From: Firmicutes bacterium UBA3941
GTDB lineage: Bacteria > Bacillota > Clostridia > Caldicoprobacterales > UBA3941
Direction of reading: 5' to 3'
DNA length: 40,412 nucleotides
NCBI GenBank assembly: GCA_002385665.1
Contig: DGDX01000066.1
Span: 28,348 to 68,759, forward strand
Shown: positions 35,101 through 40,412 of the stretch, piece after piece
Layout: each line of letters begins with the position of its first letter
Numbering within the stretch: position 1 is the stretch's first letter
Notes under the pieces: generated by a model
Told to the model about the DNA's origin: nothing
The model's input: the letters and a program-made list of their open reading frames with translations, nothing else
The model's database searches: none
Program-made: the position numbers and the translations under genes

Positions 35101-38100
35101 CTTCCGCCGATGAAATGTTCAGATACCTCATCTCAACCTGGCTATGGGTCCAAGCCAATTCAAAGGCCCTGGCTATAACCGCTGCACTTCGGTATTCCCT
35201 GGCCAGATTTATTACCTCTTCCCTGGTATCGGCAACAACTACCATATAGGATAGCTTGGCTGCCTGACCGGGGCCTATGCCAACCCGCTGTCTTAGGCTC
35301 ATAATGGGATCCAATACAGCCCCCACGGTATTGCTAAGGGGCTGATCCGGATCCATGGCCTTTGGATTCCTAAGTTCACGATTTCGGCCGATAAACTTGG
35401 ACCTGTCGGATTCGTACTGCACGACCCCTATTGGATCGCCTTCTACTACCAAGGTGTGGGCCATCCACATCTGTTTCTGGTCCTTGCTCCTGGGCCTCCG
35501 GGTCATGACCAATATTTCATGCTCCGGTATATACTCGGTCTTAACGAACAGGTTGGTAAAAGCCGGATGAGCGGTATCGTCCCCTTGTCTCGTCAGGATT
35601 GGTTCAAAATAGCTGGTAACCTCCATTACCCTTTCGTGTTCACTATGATTGTTCAAGGTAATCCTTCGGATCTCAACGCTATGCTCGGGAGATACCACTA
35701 TCTCCGTTCTTGTTTCAATGTTGCCGTCCTGCCGTTGGAATACGGCCTTATCGCCTTCGAAGACCACCTCATACTTGTCTCCGGAATCAAGACAAGGCTG
35801 GTATGCCGATGACCAAAAGTGTCCGGAGTTAAGATTCTTAATATAGAAGAACATACCCCAATTATCCCTGGTTACATCCTCCCGCCAACGGTTGATAGCC
35901 AACCCTTGATATTGGCTGAAGCCCCCACCGCTATTGGTGACGATGGTTGTATAGTGGTTATTGGATAGTACACAAACCTCAGGAGAGGGGGTGTGGGGAG
36001 TATCTATTATATTTCTCGTATGGATTTCATGGAAGGATTTCATATCCTTATCCATATCCGGGATATCTGAAGCTTCACTATGCTCCTTGATTATGATTTC
36101 CTTTTGCGGGATCCTCTCCTGTAGCAATAGTTCCGTAGCCCTTATCATGGGTACAGCATGGAAGCGCTCCTGCATAACACAGTTATTTAAATAGTTGTTA
36201 AAGGCCAGGAGTATCATCCCCTGGTGGTGGGCCATATAGGTCTTGACCAGCATGCTCTTTTTCCTACTGGGAACCCTTTCAGGCGTATAGTCGATGGATT
36301 CATACATTCCATAGCTGCCGCTGGCCCCTTCCGATTCCAGATACTCGATGTTCTTCATAACGGCCCGGGGATCGATAGTCAGCCCCATTATGGAGGCATA
36401 GGGGGCCACCACCATATCCTTTATAAGCCCTTTTTTTAGACCCAACTTTGGCACTCCAAAGGCTTTATACTGATAGTTTAGTTGTAGATCGAAGGCATAG
36501 AAAGCAGATTCGGAAACTCCCCAGGGTAAATGCCTCTGATCGCTGTACTGCCTCTGCCCCATTAAGACGGCCTGGTATGTTTCATCCCAGAGGGTGTTCC
36601 TGTAGTTTTTCATTATAAGCAGGGGCATCAGATACTCAAACATGGTACCGCCCCAGGACAGCAGGCTCCGGGAATCGCCCACCATGGTTAAAGATCTGGC
36701 CAGCTTAAACCAGTGTTTCTGTGGAACATCCCCCTTTGCAATGGCTACAAAGCTGGTTTGCCTGGCTTCAGAAGCCAACAGATCGTAGTAGACATCCTGC
36801 AGTTCTCCGGCTTCGATATCGTATCCAATAGAAAATAACTCCTTCTTCTTATCATAGAGGGCACCAAAATCCATATTCTGAAATATTTCATCTATGTTGT
36901 CCATGAGCTTCTTACACCGGCGGGCCATTTTTCTTGCAGCCATATGGGATTCCCCCAGAGCGATCTCCAGCTGTTTCAACCAGGCAGCCACTCCATTGGT
37001 TTGCCTGTCCGGGTTTTTGGTCCGCCTCAGGGACAGGATCATATTGGATAGCTGATCCAAAATATTGGGGTAATCATCCAAGATCTTTTTGAAGGAAAAC
37101 TCCATGTTCAGCTTGTCCATAAGGATGCCAAAGCTTTCCTTTGCCTCAATAGGTAATCCATTTTCACCTAAAATGCTCTTTGGAACATCCAACAAAAGGT
37201 CCACCCAGGGAACCACGGTAGCCATCTCTTCCCTAAATTGTTCTATCTGCCTGTCCGTATAATCCCCAATGTTTCCCAATTGGTTCAAGGTCAGCTTCCA
37301 TTCCGTCAGGGTGATGTTTTCGCTGACCTCCAACATATTTATGATGGAGGGTATGGATCTCCCGGTATTTTCGAAGTCCAGGCCTATGGTATCCCTGAGC
37401 CCAAGGGCCATCTCCCTGCCTATCAAGGGTCTTGATAGGAGCTCACCTATCCCCTGCTTAAGCAGGATAAGGTAGCAGGCCAAATTCCCGCTGTCCACAG
37501 AGGAGACATACCTGGGTTTTAAAGGCTCCAAGGTGCGGGTATTATACCAGTTATAGTAGTGTCCATTCCATTTTTCCATGCGCTTTAGGGTGCTTATGGT
37601 GTTTTCAAATCTTTCTATGGCTTGGGTAGTGCTTATATAGCCCAGATCCCTGGCCGTCAGTGTCGACATCAGGGCCAGGCCTATATTGGTAGGTGAAGTC
37701 CTATGGGCTATCCCCACATGGGGTTCTTCCTGGTAGTTATCGGGGGTCAGCCAATTATCTTCAGGACCCACGAACTCATCGAAGTATTTCCAGGTCTTTC
37801 TGGCTATCATCCGCAACTTATATACCTGTTCCTTCGATAGATCGGATTCCCTCCTGTACTTGGGCTGGCTTATCCTGTAGGCAATCAAGGGTGACAAGAG
37901 CCAAACAAGGGATATTACCAAGGGTATAAACAAGAGGGATTGTCTAAAGGTTACCACCCAGATAAAAAAGGCGACTGAGATCAGCATGGCTGGGAACATT
38001 TTTTTCCAATAATCCTCCAGGGTCCCCTTGAACCTTCTATCGGTGTCTGCGGCGGTAACCCACTCCAACAGGTTTTTTCTGGTGAAAAACACCCTGACTA

Positions 38101-40412
38101 TGGACCTTATTATGGCATCGGTCATGAGGTATGCCTGATGGGCTAAAAATACAAAGGTCAGAATGATCTGCATGGCCAAATTTTTGGTTCCGTACAGGAT
38201 ATCCCCCAGGAATCGATTGGAAGAACCCACCCTTCCCAGGAAGGAAGCCACAACATCCATCAATAAGGGCATGGTTAGGGTTATGGTGAATAGCCCCAGC
38301 CAAAACCAATCGGCCCTTGGCAGAACGGTCAAACCCAGAGTTAAGAGAAGAAAAAGGGATGGGGGCAAAAGGCTTCTTCGCAAATTGTCGAAGATCTTCC
38401 ACTTTGAAATTGCAGATAGGGGATTCTTTACCCTTTCCCCCTTTGCATTACGAACCTTACCAAAAAGCCATGGTACCAGCTGCCAATCGCCCCTTACCCA
38501 CCTATGGGACCGCATGGCATAGGAAATATAGTTGGCCGGATAGCCGTCGATCAGCTCAATATCGGTAACAAGGCCCGCCCTTATATAGGACCCTTCCAAA
38601 AGGTCGTGGCTCAGTATACTGTTTTCAGGTATTTGAGAGCCTAATACCTCATTGAATACATCTACATCAAAGGCCCCTTTACCTGTGAAGATTCCCTCAC
38701 AGAAAAGGTCCTGATATACATCGGAGACCGCGGTGGTATAAGGATCTACCCCCGTCTGTCCCGAAAAGGTCAGTGCAAATGAAGAACGGCTGGCGCTGTC
38801 CACTGAAACGCCGATCCTGGGCTGCAAGACCCCATAACCCTTGACTACTCTGTTTAGGGTTTTATCGACTATGGGCCGATTAAGAGGATGGGCCAGGGTT
38901 CCTACCAGGCGTTTAGCCACATCCCTTGGGAGGTTGGTATCAGCATCCAAAGTTATTACGTACTTTATTTTGGGGAGTACGGATAGATCTCCCACTTGTG
39001 TTGAAAAGCTGGTGTTCTCATTCCCCCTGAGGAGGCTGGTGAATTCCACCAGGGCTCCCCTCTTCCGGTCCCAACCCATCCATGATTCCTGGGAAGGGGC
39101 CCATTGCCTGTGTCGATGGAAGAAAAAGAAAATCCCGCCGTCTTCACGGCCATACCTCTCGTTTAACTCCCCTACCGCCCTGGTAGCCGCTTCTATGATG
39201 GCTTCATCATCGGGCTCCTTTTCATTCCTGGAATCCTTAAAATCCCCTACCAGAGCGAAATGGATATTGTCCCCCTGATTTGCTAAATAGAATACCTCCA
39301 TCTGCTCAATAAGTTCCCAGACCCTTTTTTCACTGGTTAAAAGGGTCGGGATAATCACCATGGTGCGATATTCCTCAGGTATCCCTTCCTCCAGTTCCAG
39401 CTTGGGCAGATAACAGGGGCGCAAGATCCTGGGGATGATCCAGTGCATCAGGCCAACGGCCAATGTTATCACGGGGATCAAAAGCACAATCCCGGACAGC
39501 ACCAGAAGTAGCGGATTCTGTTCCTGATCCAGGCCATTTAGATAAACTAACATCAAAAACATCGTGACTGCAACAATAATCCCGATGGATCCCAAATAAA
39601 AGGCAGTGGGATGTTCCTTGATCCAGTTCCCTTTCGGGTTCCTGCCGCCTAACCTTGCTTCCAGGTCCTTCCTTCCCTCATCTACAAGGTAATACCCTAC
39701 ATGCCCCAACCTGATGTCTTCTCCATTGGATTCCATTGCATCCTTTGCGATATCGACAGCCAGTCTGGCTACATCCAGTTCGCTTACTCTATACTTTCTG
39801 GCAATCTTCACCAGCCCGGCCCTGTAGTAATTGCGGGATGTGAATTCCATTTTGGAATAAAAACCTGAGGGATCCTGGTTTAAAATATGGTCTAAACTGC
39901 TTAATTCCTCAAAAATCTCTTCCCATCTTATGGATAATAAGAACTTCAAACTAATTATGTAATTTCCTATGGAAACCTGGTAATCGCCCTGCTGCTCTCG
40001 TACCGTCTGTATCAGCTCATCGGAATTGGTACCCTGAAGCGCCAATTTCCCATCCAACCACATCAAAAGGGATGTACCCTTGCTTCCGCTGTCACGAAAA
40101 ACCCGCAGCATCCCCTCTGCGTAAGGGGGCAGCATATACCCGATTTCCCTGTCGTGTTCCATGATAAGGCGCTGGAGTTCTTCTCCCGGAGCGTCGACGT
40201 TATCAACTAACAGAGTCCCCCACTTGCGTCCATGATTCTTTTGGTTTTGGTATTCTACTATATCTACTGCCCTTTCCCTGATTTTCTTTATCAGGGATAC
40301 CTTGATCATCAGAGGCAGTATCCACAACTCACCGTTGTTTAACGGAGTGACAGATTGATATTCCTTTAGGAAGCCTATTATAGGCTCCTCCTCCAATTGT
40401 CCGGATCTATAG
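32156..40412 (-). CDS. Cyclic beta-1,2-glucan synthase (N-terminus outside window)
   Basis: At least 2751 residues; the frame stays open to the right edge, so the N-terminus is missing. Domain order, numbered from codon 40396: two membrane helices (about 265-325); a glycosyltransferase family 84 domain with the DXD motif LDADTNLP (about 480-487); further helices (about 690-840); a middle glycoamylase-like domain matching the cyclisation (GH189) part (GMYESIDYTPERVPSRKKS near 1362); two beta-supersandwich units (about 1480 and 1990); and a C-terminal GH94 domain with GEGDWNDGMD near 2423, holding the catalytic Asp. Family members build beta-1,2-glucan chains from UDP-glucose, cyclise them, and trim length by phosphorolysis. 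The best known are proteobacterial NdvB/Cgs, but clostridial members exist. No glucan exporter is in the window. Confidence 0.94.
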   Translation of the reverse strand, partial: YRSGQLEEEPIIGFLKEYQSVTPLNNGELWILPLMIKVSLIKKIRERAVDIVEYQNQKNHGRKWGTLLVDNVDAPGEELQRLIMEHDREIGYMLPPYAEGMLRVFRDSGSKGTSLLMWLDGKLALQGTNSDELIQTVREQQGDYQVSIGNYIISLKFLLSIRWEEIFEELSSLDHILNQDPSGFYSKMEFTSRNYYRAGLVKIARKYRVSELDVARLAVDIAKDAMESNGEDIRLGHVGYYLVDEGRKDLEARLGGRNPKGNWIKEHPTAFYLGSIGIIVAVTMFLMLVYLNGLDQEQNPLLLVLSGIVLLIPVITLAVGLMHWIIPRILRPCYLPKLELEEGIPEEYRTMVIIPTLLTSEKRVWELIEQMEVFYLANQGDNIHFALVGDFKDSRNEKEPDDEAIIEAATRAVGELNERYGREDGGIFFFFHRHRQWAPSQESWMGWDRKRGALVEFTSLLRGNENTSFSTQVGDLSVLPKIKYVITLDADTNLPRDVAKRLVGTLAHPLNRPIVDKTLNRVVKGYGVLQPRIGVSVDSASRSSFALTFSGQTGVDPYTTAVSDVYQDLFCEGIFTGKGAFDVDVFNEVLGSQIPENSILSHDLLEGSYIRAGLVTDIELIDGYPANYISYAMRSHRWVRGDWQLVPWLFGKVRNAKGERVKNPLSAISKWKIFDNLRRSLLPPSLFLLLTLGLTVLPRADWFWLGLFTITLTMPLLMDVVASFLGRVGSSNRFLGDILYGTKNLAMQIILTFVFLAHQAYLMTDAIIRSIVRVFFTRKNLLEWVTAADTDRRFKGTLEDYWKKMFPAMLISVAFFIWVVTFRQSLLFIPLVISLVWLLSPLIAYRISQPKYRRESDLSKEQVYKLRMIARKTWKYFDEFVGPEDNWLTPDNYQEEPHVGIAHRTSPTNIGLALMSTLTARDLGYISTTQAIERFENTISTLKRMEKWNGHYYNWYNTRTLEPLKPRYVSSVDSGNLACYLILLKQGIGELLSRPLIGREMALGLRDTIGLDFENTGRSIPSIINMLEVSENITLTEWKLTLNQLGNIGDYTDRQIEQFREEMATVVPWVDLLLDVPKSILGENGLPIEAKESFGILMDKLNMEFSFKKILDDYPNILDQLSNMILSLRRTKNPDRQTNGVAAWLKQLEIALGESHMAARKMARRCKKLMDNIDEIFQNMDFGALYDKKKELFSIGYDIEAGELQDVYYDLLASEARQTSFVAIAKGDVPQKHWFKLARSLTMVGDSRSLLSWGGTMFEYLMPLLIMKNYRNTLWDETYQAVLMGQRQYSDQRHLPWGVSESAFYAFDLQLNYQYKAFGVPKLGLKKGLIKDMVVAPYASIMGLTIDPRAVMKNIEYLESEGASGSYGMYESIDYTPERVPSRKKSMLVKTYMAHHQGMILLAFNNYLNNCVMQERFHAVPMIRATELLLQERIPQKEIIIKEHSEASDIPDMDKDMKSFHEIHTRNIIDTPHTPSPEVCVLSNNHYTTIVTNSGGGFSQYQGLAINRWREDVTRDNWGMFFYIKNLNSGHFWSSAYQPCLDSGDKYEVVFEGDKAVFQRQDGNIETRTEIVVSPEHSVEIRRITLNNHSEHERVMEVTSYFEPILTRQGDDTAHPAFTNLFVKTEYIPEHEILVMTRRPRSKDQKQMWMAHTLVVEGDPIGVVQYESDRSKFIGRNRELRNPKAMDPDQPLSNTVGAVLDPIMSLRQRVGIGPGQAAKLSYMVVVADTREEVINLAREYRSAAVIARAFELAWTHSQVEMRYLNISSAEVSLYQKMLSSIIYTNPARRALLKDIVNEEDQTRLWTYGISGDLPIATIRITNTEQLEMVRQMLSIHEYWRLKGILVDLVILNDYGNSYEQPVQDRLREMLTVSHLRELQDKPGGVYLLPGNLMPDVDKNLLAFASRIVIDGELGSLASQIEGNDTIDKLPDIKEFSGIEQECKDEIKKNGELIYFNDIGGFTPGGKEYEIRIRKGNATPLPWSNVIANEVLGFLVTESGAGYTWYGNSRENKLTPWSNDPVVDPVGEAVYIRDEDSGAVWSIAPAPIRTDGDYTVRHGQGYTVFEYDRNKLRQRQTMFVAPHQPVKYYHIGLVNDSDRTRSLTITFYVEWVCGVNPIPNNQFIMTKEDRSLNALFAINPYNGEFGDRVAFIASDKPYIGFTGDRTEFIGRNGTLADPAALGRASLSNRVGPGFDPCGVIQVALEIGPGEEEELVFVLGQGDDESQARRIIGDYTNTNAAQEALEETKRIWDERLSAITVSTPDMSMDIMLNRWLVYQTLSCRIMARTGFYQAGGAYGFRDQLQDVLALVYSDPDRVKRQILLHSEHQYEEGDVQHWWHPPHRGIRTRITDDLLFLPFVTADYIQGTGDWDILDEMTHYLVDEPLREGEWDRYNLPEVSHYKESIYDHCVKAIEKSLAFGRHGLPLMGEGDWNDGMDKVGIGGQGESVWLGWFLYTVLDKFIPICQRRNDMERAQRYKEVAKSLKEAIDRHGWDGGWYRRAYFDDGTPLGSEQNQECQIDAISQSWSVISGAADPNRAKIAMDSLERHLVRREEGLIQLLSPPFDRSHLEPGYIKGYVPGVRENGGQYTHGAIWSIMAKAIQGDGDKAWEFFNMINPINHGRTWYEISRYKTEPYVMAADVYAVEPHVGRGGWTWYTGSSSWMYRVGIEWILGLKLRGDRLYIDPCIPASWEGFNMTYRYRSTIYDIRVENPDRVNRGVREMWLDDLKLEDKVIPLVEGDGRHSVRVIMGEI

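Overview
The window reads as a chromosome segment of a spore-forming, low-to-moderate-GC Firmicute, most likely class Clostridia. The evidence is a CwlD-type cortex amidase, Gram-positive regulators (HprK, a Crh-like protein, WhiA, RapZ, TRAP), CdaA/YbbR, a lipoprotein with a Gram-positive-style lipobox, and strong AGGAGG-type ribosome binding sites. I cannot name the species. I see no phage genes, insertion sequences, CRISPR arrays or rRNA. Only four protein genes are on the plus strand: an aconitase fragment, a GH9 enzyme, an FMN-binding lipoprotein and an orphan receiver. All the others, and one tRNA, are on the minus strand.

Layout. 1-1641 is the 3' part of aconitase. 1642-4463 holds a GH9 glycosidase with its own candidate promoter, a structured leader and a strong terminator. 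4773-5734 holds an FMN-binding lipoprotein that converges on a hotdog thioesterase; both stop codons lie inside one 20-bp palindrome. 5895-11001 is a dnaE, mtrB (TRAP), small ORF, pfkA operon. 11081-12339 is an HD-GYP gene with its own promoter and terminator. 12384-16208 is a murB, PHP, rapZ, whiA, crh cluster, preceded by an orphan membrane-anchored solute-binding protein (16368-17618). 17747-20658 holds a HAD phosphatase, hprK and glucokinase, ending in an 18-bp-stem terminator. 20864-25662 holds a SEDS protein, a class B PBP and uvrC. 25704-25831 is a self-contained tRNA-Arg(CCG) unit. 25978-26376 is a lone receiver domain whose phosphorylation site is Glu. 26378-28445 is cdaA-ybbR. 28773-31177 is a two-gene AmmeMemoRadiSam locus (a MEMO-AMMECR1 fusion plus a radical SAM enzyme). 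31270-31983 is cwlD. 32156 to the right edge is a very large cyclic beta-1,2-glucan synthase, cut at its N-terminus.

How the genes work together. Two themes recur. One is carbon sensing: HprK, a Crh-like HPr paralogue with Asn at position 15 and Ser at 46, RapZ, glucokinase and PfkA. The usual yvcK gene is missing between rapZ and whiA. The other is the cell envelope: MurB, SEDS/PBP, CdaA/YbbR, CwlD and the glucan synthase. The least understood parts are the MEMO-AMMECR1/radical SAM pair, the degenerate receiver, and TRAP placed inside a replication/glycolysis operon.
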